From an uncultured Eggerthellaceae bacterium (GTDB lineage Bacteria > Actinomycetota > Coriobacteriia > Coriobacteriales > Eggerthellaceae): a stretch of DNA of 7,992 bases. Below the pieces are notes generated by a model, which saw only the letters and a list, made by a program, of their open reading frames with translations, had not been told where the DNA came from and ran no database searches. The stretch spans positions 1 to 7,992 of the forward strand of contig CAKTVK010000094.1 of assembly GCA_934623455.1 (NCBI GenBank), in the 5' to 3' direction. Positions 1-5,635 of this stretch are shown one piece after another; within the stretch, counting starts at the first letter, position 1, and the number at the start of each line of letters is the position of its first letter. The position numbers and the translations under genes are program-made.

Positions 1-441
1 GGCCACCACTGCATCGACAACGCCATCCACACCTATGCCGGCATCCAGCTGCGCGCGGAATGCGCGCGCATCATGCGGGCGCAGGATTGCCTCGAGCCGA
101 CGGGTCTGGCGAAGATAACGGGAGCCTACAACCTGCCGGCGAAATGGATCGCGCACACCGTGGGCCCCATCGCGAATGGAAGCCCCAACGACGAAGATCG
201 GGCGCTCTTGGCGAGCTGCTACGAAAGCTGCATGGATGCGGCCCCAGAGGTGGGGGCGGCGAGCATCGCGTTCTGCTGCATTGGAACTGGATTGTTCGGA
301 TTTCCCCAGGAAGAAGCCGCGGAAATCGCAGTCCGCACGGTGTGCGGATGGCTTGACAAGAGCGAATCGGATATCCACGTGGTGTTCGACGTTTTCCTGG
401 AATCGGACGAAAGGATCTACCGTGACATTCTTTTCAGCTAA
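1..441 (+). CDS. Zinc-dependent macrodomain protein-ADP-ribose hydrolase (3' part, 5' end outside window)
   Basis: An open frame runs from base 1 to a TAA at 439-441, giving 146 residues with no start in the window. The first visible residues, GHHCIDNAIHTYAGIQLR, match the signature of the zinc-type macrodomains, where His/Cys residues here hold a catalytic Zn. Further on are the ADP-ribose-binding segments KITGAYNLPAKW (about residues 37-48), HTVGPI (51-56) and the glycine loop GTGLFGFP (96-103), followed by EEAAEIAVRTV. Known members are about 260-270 residues, so roughly the N-terminal 120 are missing. In Staphylococcus and Streptococcus such proteins remove the ADP-ribose that a class M sirtuin adds to a lipoyl-carrier protein (GcvH-L). 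The next gene here is that sirtuin, which supports the same role. The overlap of 20 nt with it implies one transcript and translational coupling. The carrier and ligase genes, if present, would lie upstream. Confidence 0.88.
   Translation, partial: GHHCIDNAIHTYAGIQLRAECARIMRAQDCLEPTGLAKITGAYNLPAKWIAHTVGPIANGSPNDEDRALLASCYESCMDAAPEVGAASIAFCCIGTGLFGFPQEEAAEIAVRTVCGWLDKSESDIHVVFDVFLESDERIYRDILFS
410..415 (+). promoter_or_regulatory. Shine-Dalgarno that fixes the sirtuin start
   Basis: AAAGGA lies inside the end of the macrodomain gene, 6 nt before GTG 422-424. No ATG in the sirtuin frame sits at a sensible place, since the upstream ATG at 176 is deep inside the macrodomain gene. This site therefore favours the GTG start and a 20-nt gene overlap. 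Confidence 0.6.
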
Positions 442-1339
442 CTTGTTCGCCGGCGACAGGTACGCGCGCGCCAAGCGGGGCGCGGCCCTTGTGCGCGGGG
501 CCGGAGCGACGGCGGAAGAAGCGGCCGTGGCGATGAGGCGGGAGCTTGACGAGTGCGACGCCATTCTGGTGGGCGCAGGTGCCGGGCTCTCCACCGCGGC
601 GGGCTTCTCCTATTCCGGCAAGCGCTTCGACGATAATTTCGCGGACTTCCGCGACCGATTCGGGATAACCGACATGTACTCGGGCGGGTTTCACCCTTTC
701 CCCGACCTGGAGACCTACTGGGCGTGGTGGAGCCGCGCCATCCTGCTCAACCGCTACGAGGCGGGAGCCGGCAAACCCTACCTTGGGCTCCTGCGCATCC
801 TTGAAGGGCGAGACTACTTCGTTCTTACCACTAACGTTGACCACCAGTTCCAGCTGGCGGGGTTCGACAAGGCTCGGCTGTTCTACACGCAGGGAGACTA
901 CGGTCTGTTCCAGTGCGCCCGTAACTGCTCTGGCGAGACATACGACAACGAACGGCAGATCCGCGAGATGGTGGGCCGTCAGAAAGACCAGCGGGTGCCG
1001 AGCGAACTTGTCCCCCGTTGTCCACGCTGCGGGGCGCCCCTGGTCCCCAACCTGCGCATTGATGGCTCTTTCTGCGAGGACCGCGGATGGCATAAGGCCG
1101 CCTCTCGCTACCGCGCGTTCTGCGAGACGCACTCTGATGACCGCATTCTGTATTTGGAGCTGGGTGTTGGGGATAACACGCCCGTCATCATCAAATACCC
1201 TTTCTGGGACGCTGTGAATCGGAATAGTCATGCGACGTATGCCTGTGTGAACATAGGAGGAGCGTGCGCTCCAGCCGCTATTGCAGGCAGGAGCATCCTT
1301 GTGGATGACGATATAGACGGATTTCTTCAAAGCGTTTAG
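422..1339 (+). CDS. Class M sirtuin (SirTM), protein ADP-ribosyltransferase
   Basis: 305 residues from a GTG with a good ribosome-binding site. The Rossmann NAD-binding motif GAGAGLSTAAGF is at about 51-62, the sirtuin core TTNVD at 136-140 and QGDYGLFQC at 157-165. A four-cysteine zinc ribbon (C165, C169, C200, C203) follows, then the C-terminal NAD-contacting strands (LELGVGDNTP about 246-254). Ordinary deacylase sirtuins have a catalytic His 19 residues after the Asn of TxNxD. Here position 138 is Asn and 157 is Gln, which is the hallmark of class M sirtuins. In Gram-positive pathogens these transfer ADP-ribose from NAD to a lipoylated GcvH-like protein. That family knowledge, plus the adjacent zinc macrodomain, makes ADP-ribosyl transfer much likelier than deacetylation. 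The actual target is not visible here. Length is typical for the family. Confidence 0.9.
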   Translation: MTFFSANLFAGDRYARAKRGAALVRGAGATAEEAAVAMRRELDECDAILVGAGAGLSTAAGFSYSGKRFDDNFADFRDRFGITDMYSGGFHPFPDLETYWAWWSRAILLNRYEAGAGKPYLGLLRILEGRDYFVLTTNVDHQFQLAGFDKARLFYTQGDYGLFQCARNCSGETYDNERQIREMVGRQKDQRVPSELVPRCPRCGAPLVPNLRIDGSFCEDRGWHKAASRYRAFCETHSDDRILYLELGVGDNTPVIIKYPFWDAVNRNSHATYACVNIGGACAPAAIAGRSILVDDDIDGFLQSV

Positions 1340-1373
1340 CCTGATTAACGGGCAAAGCGGAAAAGCGGAAATT

Positions 1374-1410
1374 GTTTCTTGGCACCGCAGGTCATCTATC
1401 GTTTCTTGGC
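1374..1410 (+). repeat. Direct repeat GTTTCTTGGC, two copies 27 nt apart
   Basis: GTTTCTTGGC occurs identically at 1374-1383 and 1401-1410. Its core TTCTTG recurs at 1482-1487 and, inverted, at 1499-1504 in the palindrome nearer gltA. The four copies in about 130 nt may be regulator half-sites. This is sequence observation only. Confidence 0.4.
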
Positions 1411-1481
1411 GAAGGGGCGCTCTATTCTTATCATGCGCAGCTGCCACCATAACGCAGGGAATGACGCTCTGCCGAAAAAAA

Positions 1482-1504
1482 TTCTTGCGTTCATACCGCA
1501 AGAA
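1482..1504. promoter_or_regulatory. Perfect 8-bp palindrome with 7-nt centre upstream of gltA
   Basis: TTCTTGCG at 1482-1489 is exactly complementary to CGCAAGAA at 1497-1504. It ends 10 nt before the extended -10 element of the gltA promoter and covers the -35 position, as a repressor operator would. On the minus strand the same hairpin is followed by seven T, so a minus-strand terminator is the alternative. No minus-strand gene needing one is seen nearby, so I favour an operator. Confidence 0.45.
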
Positions 1505-1520
1505 CGAGAGCTGGTACAAT
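1490..1520 (+). promoter_or_regulatory. Probable gltA promoter (extended -10)
   Basis: TGGTACAAT at 1512-1520 is an extended -10 (TGn followed by TACAAT, 5 of 6 to consensus). The -35 is weak: TTCATA at 1490-1495 with a 19-nt spacer is the best match, which is common for extended -10 promoters. Transcription would start near 1527 and give an untranslated leader of about 80 nt. Confidence 0.5.
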
Positions 1521-1607
1521 ACTCGCTTTCAGCGGCTCACCCGCATCCAAGCATCATCAAACGATACCGAACGGCTGGGTCCCATCACTAACATACAAGG
1601 AGGTCGC

Positions 1608-2963
1608 ATGTCTGATAACGCAGAAAAGAAATTCGTTTTGTACGATACATTCGACTCCATCAACGAAGTGGACCCCCGTCTCTACGAGAAATACGCCGTC
1701 AAGCGCGGCCTGCGCAATGCCGACGGCACGGGCGTGGTTACCGGCATCACGAACGTGGCAAACGTTCATGGTTACCTTATGGACGATGGCTACAAAATTC
1801 CCGATGAAGGCATTTTGCGTTATCGCGGCTACGACCTGTATGACCTGGTAGACGTGGAATCCGTTGACAAGCGCTTCAATTTCGAAGAAGTAGCGTATCT
1901 GCTGCTCACCACAATGCTGCCCACACAGCAGCAGCTTGATGACTTCGTGTCGCTCATTGATGCCCAGCGCGAGCTGCCCGACGGCTTCACCGCCAGCATC
2001 TTTTTTGGCTCCACGCCGCCGAACATCATGAACCTGCTTTCGCGCGTTGTGCTCAATCAGTACGCGTACGACCTTCATGCAGAGGATCGCTCATCGACCC
2101 ACGAGGTTGACGTGGCCATTTCGCTCATGTCAAAGCTGCCGCGTGCGGCGGTTCTTTCGCATTACGCTGTGAGCCACCGATTTAACAATGGCTCGCTGAT
2201 TATTCATCCGTTCATTCCGGGTCAATCAACAGCGGAAACTATCCTGTCCATGCTGCGTCCCGATCGTCAGTTTACGCAGATGGAAGCGCGTATGCTGGAC
2301 ATCATGCTGTGCGTTCACATGGAGCACGGCGGCGGCAACAACTCCACGTTTGCCACGCACGTGCTAAGCTCGGCCGACACCGATGCGTATTCGGCGTATT
2401 CCGCAGCTATTGGTTCCCTGAAGGGCGCGCGTCACGGCGGTGCGAACCTGAAGGCGTACACCATGCAAAAAGATCTGAAGGAACACGTTGCCAACTGGGA
2501 AAACGAGGACGAAATCGCTGCGTATCTGCAGCGCGTGCTGGCAAAAGAAGCGTTCGACAAATCGGGCTTGGTCTACGGCATGGGGCATGCGGTTTACACG
2601 AAAAGCGACCCTCGTGCGCGCATCTGCAACTCGTTCGCGCACAATCTTGCCAAGGGTACCGAATACGAAAAAGAGCTGGCGCTTCTAGAGACTGTTGAAC
2701 GTGTTGCGCCTCAGGTAATTTCCCAGGTCAAGGGCACGAATGCCGAAGAGATCTGCGCAAATGTGGATATGTATTCCGGTTTCATTTACCACATGCTGGG
2801 CATTCCCGAGGACTTGTTCACGCCGCTTTTCGCGTGCGGTCGCTTCCCCGGTTGGGTTGCTCACCGTTTTGAGGAAATTGTTGCTGGCAAGCGTATCATT
2901 CGCCCCGCGTACAAGAACGCCTCGCACGACCGTCGCACGTACATTCCCATGGAAGAGCGCTAA
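1608..2963 (+). CDS. gltA: Citrate synthase
   Basis: 451 residues. It condenses acetyl-CoA (possibly also propionyl-CoA) with oxaloacetate to form citrate, in the cytoplasm. The ATG at 1608 is chosen because AAGGAGGT (1597-1604) lies just upstream; the frame stays open further back without another such site. The three catalytic positions are present: His276 in GARHGGAN, His327 in GMGHAVY and Asp387 in NVDMYSG. The conserved EHGGGNNSTF is at 239-248, SDPRA at 333-337, and the C-terminal GRFPGWVAHRFEEI at 411-424. The EHGGGNNSTF form and the length resemble the citrate/2-methylcitrate synthases of clostridia and other anaerobes rather than the E. coli enzyme; this is remembered resemblance. No aconitase or isocitrate dehydrogenase gene follows, and the gene seems monocistronic with its own promoter and a downstream hairpin. 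A partial TCA branch supplying 2-oxoglutarate for glutamate is the likely role. Confidence 0.95.
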   Translation: MSDNAEKKFVLYDTFDSINEVDPRLYEKYAVKRGLRNADGTGVVTGITNVANVHGYLMDDGYKIPDEGILRYRGYDLYDLVDVESVDKRFNFEEVAYLLLTTMLPTQQQLDDFVSLIDAQRELPDGFTASIFFGSTPPNIMNLLSRVVLNQYAYDLHAEDRSSTHEVDVAISLMSKLPRAAVLSHYAVSHRFNNGSLIIHPFIPGQSTAETILSMLRPDRQFTQMEARMLDIMLCVHMEHGGGNNSTFATHVLSSADTDAYSAYSAAIGSLKGARHGGANLKAYTMQKDLKEHVANWENEDEIAAYLQRVLAKEAFDKSGLVYGMGHAVYTKSDPRARICNSFAHNLAKGTEYEKELALLETVERVAPQVISQVKGTNAEEICANVDMYSGFIYHMLGIPEDLFTPLFACGRFPGWVAHRFEEIVAGKRIIRPAYKNASHDRRTYIPMEER

Positions 2964-3013
2964 ACGGCGGACCTTCGGCGAAGGGGTGGGCTGTCGGCGG
3001 TTTTGAAGCAATC

Positions 3014-3043
3014 AAAAAGGGTCGTTCGCTGGAACGACCCTTT
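3014..3043. terminator. Bidirectional intrinsic terminator between gltA and tRNA-Ser(UGA)
   Basis: AAAGGGTCGTTC (3016-3027) pairs perfectly with GAACGACCCTTT (3032-3043) around a 4-nt loop. On the minus strand the stem runs into TTTTTGATT and lies 8 nt past the tRNA 3' end, making it a strong tRNA terminator. On the plus strand the tail is the shorter TTTGCT, so it may also stop gltA transcripts. Confidence 0.85.
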
Positions 3044-3051
3044 GCTATCAA

Positions 3052-3139
3052 TGGCGGAGGAAGTAGGATTTGAACCCACGGAGCCTCTCAGCTCAACAGT
3101 TTTCAAGACTGCCGCCTTAAGCCACTCGGCCATTCCTCC
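3052..3139 (-). tRNA. tRNA-Ser (anticodon UGA)
   Basis: On the minus strand the acceptor arm GGAGGAA (5' end at 3139) pairs with TTCCTCC, followed by discriminator G and an encoded CCA ending at 3052. The anticodon loop is CTTGAAA with TGA as anticodon and stem GCAGT/ACTGT. A long variable arm GAGC/GCTC marks a class II tRNA, and the T arm is GTGGG-TTCAAAT-CCTAC. All parts agree with a functional tRNA-Ser reading UCA and probably other UCN codons. No convincing promoter is seen; the best is a weak extended -10 (TGGTATCCT on the minus strand, about 3188-3195), back to back with the tadA -10. Confidence 0.95.
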
Positions 3140-3196
3140 ATTTATGTTTTCGATGGTGCGGCACGCGCGCCAATCGAAGCGGGTACAAGGATACCA

Positions 3197-3202
3197 TATA
3201 AT
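3197..3202 (+). promoter_or_regulatory. tadA -10 box, placed for a leaderless transcript
   Basis: A perfect TATAAT ends 7 nt before the ATG at 3210, so transcription should start at or within a base or two of the A of the start codon. There is no ribosome-binding site in the 15 nt before ATG (the nearest AAGGA, 3187-3191, is 18 nt away). No clear -35 is seen. Confidence 0.5.
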
Positions 3203-3209
3203 TGCACTC

Positions 3210-3740
3210 ATGAACGATGAAGATTACATGCAGCTTGCAATTGAGGAGGCTCAGCGGGCAGCCAGCCTGGACGAGGTGCCTATTGGCGCGGTGGTGGTGT
3301 ATAACCCCATTGACAAGGGAACGCGCCGGCCGTTGCTCCCCGAGCCGCGCGTTATTGCGCGCGCGTGCAACCTGCGCGAGACAACGCAGGACCCGGCGGG
3401 GCATGCGGAGTTTTTGGCCATGAAAGCCGCAGCGAAGGAGCTGGGCGTGTGGCGTCTGGCGGGATGTACCGTGTATGTGACGCTGGAGCCGTGCATCATG
3501 TGCGCCGGGCTTATGCATCAGGCGCGCATCGATCGGTGCGTTTATGGTGCCTCGGATCAGAAAGCGGGCGCGCTTGGCACGCTTTATGCCATGAACGTCG
3601 ATGAGCGTTTGAATCATAATTATCCTGTTCGAGCGGGTGTTTTGGGGAATGAATGCGCGCAGCTGCTCACGGATTACTTTGCAAGCAAGCGTAAAGCTGC
3701 CAAACGAAAGCAAGCGACGCAGCAAGAATCGCAGGATTAA
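3210..3740 (+). CDS. tadA: tRNA-specific adenosine-34 deaminase TadA
   Basis: 176 residues. It converts the wobble adenosine of tRNA-Arg(ACG) to inosine so that one tRNA reads CGU, CGC and CGA; this is normally essential. The cytidine-deaminase fold is clear: EVPIGAVVV (22-30), zinc ligand and proton-shuttle pair HAE (His65, Glu67), and LEPCIMCAGLM (92-102) with zinc ligands Cys94 and Cys97. The later GASDQKAGALGTLY and NHNYPVRAGVLGNECAQLL match TadA substrate and dimer regions. Between the first strands it has PIDKGTRRPLLPEPR, about 13 residues more than E. coli TadA. The C-terminus is a basic tail. The start at 3210 gives normal family length; upstream in-frame codons would run through the antisense of the tRNA gene. 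Context is tRNA-Ser divergent upstream and ispE downstream. Confidence 0.93.
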   Translation: MNDEDYMQLAIEEAQRAASLDEVPIGAVVVYNPIDKGTRRPLLPEPRVIARACNLRETTQDPAGHAEFLAMKAAAKELGVWRLAGCTVYVTLEPCIMCAGLMHQARIDRCVYGASDQKAGALGTLYAMNVDERLNHNYPVRAGVLGNECAQLLTDYFASKRKAAKRKQATQQESQD

Positions 3741-3764
3741 AATGCAGATGGCGCGGCGATGTGC

Positions 3765-3891
3765 TAGCATCGTAGATGCTCGCGCTCTAACGTGAGCGCG
3801 CCGGCGCTCGGTCGGCGGCGTGGGGCTTCGCGCGATGTTGCCGTTGCGGCAAAAGTGGGGGACTAGCAGGAATGAAACGCGGGGTGCGCAA
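3765..3891 (+). promoter_or_regulatory. Candidate promoter and structured leader of ispE
   Basis: TGC-TAGCAT at 3762-3770 resembles an extended -10 without a good -35. It would give a leader of about 115 nt. In it CGCGCTC (3781-3787) pairs with GAGCGCG (3794-3800), while the same GAGCGC can instead pair with GCGCTC (3804-3809), so the two hairpins exclude each other. A third hairpin, TTGCCG-TTG-CGGCAA, is at 3838-3852. TGCTAG (3762-3767) and CTAGCA (3863-3868) could close the whole region if transcription starts earlier. I do not recognise a known riboswitch class. In a GC-rich stretch some of this pairing may be chance. Confidence 0.35.
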
Positions 3892-3895
3892 ATGA
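3872..3895 (+). CDS. Possible 7-codon upstream ORF overlapping the ispE start
   Basis: ATG at 3872 begins MKRGVRK and stops at TGA 3893-3895, overlapping the ispE ATG as ATGA. GGGGGA at 3857-3862 lies 9 nt before it. Such an arrangement can couple ribosomes onto the next gene, and ispE itself has only a weak GGGGTG (3881-3886) ahead of it. A chance mini-ORF is quite possible. Confidence 0.2.
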   Translation: MKRGVRK

Positions 3896-4941
3896 CTTCC
3901 GAAAACAACCAAGTAGATCTTATTGGCGAAGCATATCAAAATGCGCGTGCCGAGGGCGTGCAGCTGCGCACGGGTGGCGCGGGCTATACGAAATTAGTGG
4001 CGCCGGCAAAGGTGAACCTGTATCTGGGCGTGGGTGAAAAACAAGAGAATGGCTATCATCCTGTGGAAAACGTCATGCACACCCTGCTTGCTCACGATGT
4101 GCTCTACATGCGCTGCTTGTCCGCGCAGGCGTTTGCGTACGAGACAGGAATTGCCTTCGCCAACACGGAAGAAAACGAAGCTCAGCGCGATTCGAATCTG
4201 AAAATTCACTTGACTTGCTCGGGCACGGGCGCGATTGTGCCGCCCGAAATTCCTGCCAGCAAGAACATCGTCTATAAGGCTGTACGAGCATTTGCCCAGG
4301 CCATTGGCAGGAATGAAGACGAAGTCATGGATATTCACCTGGAAAAGCATCTTCCGCATCAGGCGGGGCTGGGCGGCGGATCGTCCGATGCTGCTGCGGC
4401 GCTTGTTGGTGCAGCGAAGTTGTGGGGAATTGATTCAGCGGACCCGCGTATCGAAGACGTGGCGAAAACGCTTGGCGCCGATGTTGCGTTTTTCCTGCGG
4501 GGCGGCTGCGCTTTGTACGATGGCGTGGGCGAAAACTATGTGCGCAGCTTGACCGCGCGAAAAGACCCCGTTGTTCTGATCAAGCCGGAAGGCGGGCTTT
4601 CAACGGCTGCGGTGTATCGTGCGTTCGATGAAAACGCAACGCTGCCGAGCGAAGCCCTCAAAGATGCGCTTTCATCTGCGCAAACAGCAGAAGAGGTGCC
4701 GCTGTTCAACGGGCTGGAAAACGTGGCTGGTCAACTGGATGACACGTTGGCGGGCATCCGCGCATGGGCGCAGTCCCGGCCCGGCGTTGTAAGCGCCATG
4801 CTCACGGGAAGCGGATCGTGCACGTTTGCTATCTGCGCTAATTCTGCTGCTGCCTTGAGGGTCACTGTCGCCGCGCAGGCGCAGGGTTGGTGGGCAACAT
4901 CCACGTTCTTCGCGAACATCCGCGCTGCAATAAGCAAGTAG
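3892..4941 (+). CDS. ispE: 4-diphosphocytidyl-2-C-methyl-D-erythritol kinase
   Basis: 349 residues from ATG 3892. IspE phosphorylates CDP-methylerythritol at the 2-hydroxyl using ATP, the fourth step of the MEP route to isopentenyl diphosphate. GHMP-kinase motifs are in order: PAKVNLYLGV (38-47, with substrate-site Lys40), the glycine-rich ATP loop GLGGGSSDAAAAL (159-171), LGADVAFFLRGG (194-205, with catalytic Asp197) and the third motif MLTGSGSCTFAI (303-314). Compared with E. coli IspE (about 283 residues) it carries some 30 extra N-terminal residues before the first motif and an insertion near 77-120, with acidic segments. The in-frame GTG at 3820 would add 24 more residues across the leader hairpins and is less likely. 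It follows tadA by 151 nt and probably has its own promoter. Confidence 0.93.
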   Translation: MTSENNQVDLIGEAYQNARAEGVQLRTGGAGYTKLVAPAKVNLYLGVGEKQENGYHPVENVMHTLLAHDVLYMRCLSAQAFAYETGIAFANTEENEAQRDSNLKIHLTCSGTGAIVPPEIPASKNIVYKAVRAFAQAIGRNEDEVMDIHLEKHLPHQAGLGGGSSDAAAALVGAAKLWGIDSADPRIEDVAKTLGADVAFFLRGGCALYDGVGENYVRSLTARKDPVVLIKPEGGLSTAAVYRAFDENATLPSEALKDALSSAQTAEEVPLFNGLENVAGQLDDTLAGIRAWAQSRPGVVSAMLTGSGSCTFAICANSAAALRVTVAAQAQGWWATSTFFANIRAAISK

Positions 4942-4977
4942 TTTCCAAGGCTTCGCGTTTGGTTTTGCGCGCCAGAG

Positions 4978-5008
4978 AAAAAACAGCCGCCTAACGAATG
5001 GGCGGCTG
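4978..5008 (-). terminator. Intrinsic terminator of the small membrane-protein gene
   Basis: On the minus strand CAGCCGCC (5008-5001) pairs with GGCGGCTG (4991-4984) and is followed by TTTTTT (4983-4978). The 5' arm is part of the last codons of the gene, and the TAG stop (4993-4991) sits at the end of the loop and start of the 3' arm. On the plus strand the hairpin could also slow ispE transcripts, though without a T run. Confidence 0.8.
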
Positions 5009-5392
5009 GTTGTTCTTAAGGTTGTGCAGGAAATCTTTGATTTTGCGCCACGTGGTATAGACAAATGCCTCGTCAGGGCGATGTTTGTATTGCGGATACT
5101 TCTTTAGGAAACTCCAGTTGCAAATGCGAACAACAATGAGCCCCAGCACCGCTGCGGCTAAAAAGCTTCCGAAAATCTCAACAGCAAACGTGTTTTTGTC
5201 AAGTACGGTAAGCAGTGTGATGACGGCCAGGCCAATGCAAAGCACAACGCAAATAACGGTGAAGAAGTCGATGACGATTTGCTTTGCGCGCGCAGAAGGG
5301 AAGCGGAATCGCGCGATAAGGTAGATAACAACGGCAAGAATAGCAAGGAAAATCACAAAGGGAACAATGCGTGTCAGGCGAATGAGGAACAT
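4991..5392 (-). CDS. Small integral membrane protein of unknown function
   Basis: 133 residues; I do not recognise the family. Three hydrophobic segments are visible: about residues 8-29 (IVPFVIFLAILAVVIYLIA core), 40-63 (IDFFTVICVVLCIGLAVITL) and 70-90 (VEIFGSFLAAAVLGLIVV). A basic, aromatic tail of about 40 residues follows (FLKKYPQYKHRP then WRKIKDFLHNLKN), which should be cytoplasmic by the positive-inside rule. A short basic loop (RFRFPSARAK) lies between helices one and two. The start codon has only a weak CAGGTG upstream. It lies 65 nt downstream of tRNA-Ser(GCU) on the same strand and has no clear promoter of its own, so it may be reached by read-through from the tRNA promoter. A real terminator at its end and an uninterrupted hydrophobic pattern argue that it is a genuine gene. 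Confidence 0.75.
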   Translation of the reverse strand: MFLIRLTRIVPFVIFLAILAVVIYLIARFRFPSARAKQIVIDFFTVICVVLCIGLAVITLLTVLDKNTFAVEIFGSFLAAAVLGLIVVRICNWSFLKKYPQYKHRPDEAFVYTTWRKIKDFLHNLKNNQPPIR

Positions 5393-5457
5393 AGCGCACC
5401 TGATTTCTTTGCTTTGAAAGCCGTTTGAAAAAGCCGCCTAAAATAAAAAAAGACGCG

Positions 5458-5548
5458 TGGCGGAGAGCTGGGGATTTGAACCCCAGATACCCTTATGGGG
5501 TATACACGCTTAGCAGGCGTGCTCCTTCGGCCTCTCGGACAGCTCTCC
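5458..5548 (-). tRNA. tRNA-Ser (anticodon GCU)
   Basis: On the minus strand acceptor GGAGAGC (5' end 5548) pairs with GCTCTCC, then discriminator G and encoded CCA ending at 5458. The anticodon stem CACGC/GCGTG holds loop CTGCTAA with anticodon GCT, which reads AGC and AGU. The variable arm TACCC/GGGTA is long, as in class II tRNAs, and the T arm is CTGGG-GTTCAAAT-CCCAG. Immediately after the CCA is CGCGTC and a run of seven T without a separate hairpin, so the 3' end is probably set partly by processing and some transcripts may continue into the membrane-protein gene. Confidence 0.96.
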
Positions 5549-5567
5549 ATGACCATGCGTATCCGCA

Positions 5568-5595
5568 ATTTTAGCAAACCAATCGCCAGATTCAA
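5568..5595 (-). promoter_or_regulatory. Promoter of tRNA-Ser(GCU)
   Basis: Read on the minus strand, TTGAAT (5595-5590), a 16-nt spacer and an extended -10 TGC-TAAAAT (hexamer 5573-5568) place the start about 12 nt before the mature tRNA end. The next 40 nt upstream (5596-5635) carry A/T tracts, including ATTTTT/AAAAAT and two TGCGATTTT copies (5606-5614, 5624-5632), suitable for an UP element. Confidence 0.65.
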
Positions 5596-5635
5596 AGACA
5601 ATTTTTGCGATTTTGAAAAATAGTGCGATTTTCGG

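Noticed and set aside
434..1519. Long minus-strand open frame of 361 codons opposite the sirtuin gene
   Set aside because: It is the shadow of the sirtuin coding strand; its translation shows no recognisable domain, while the plus strand has all sirtuin motifs.
3003..3209. Plus-strand frame extending tadA upstream, with a peptide containing EVGFEPTEP
   Set aside because: This peptide is the well-known antisense translation of a tRNA-Ser gene; tadA homology begins at 3210.
3760..3891. Signal recognition particle RNA downstream of tadA, as in Bacillus
   Set aside because: The conserved GGAAGGAAGCAGCC-type tetraloop and GGTCAGG segments are absent, so I call it only a structured leader.
3820..3891. 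GTG at 3820 as an earlier ispE start
   Set aside because: It adds 24 residues not seen before the GHMP motifs and translates a hairpin region; ATG 3892 gives a conserved-looking N-terminus closer to normal length.
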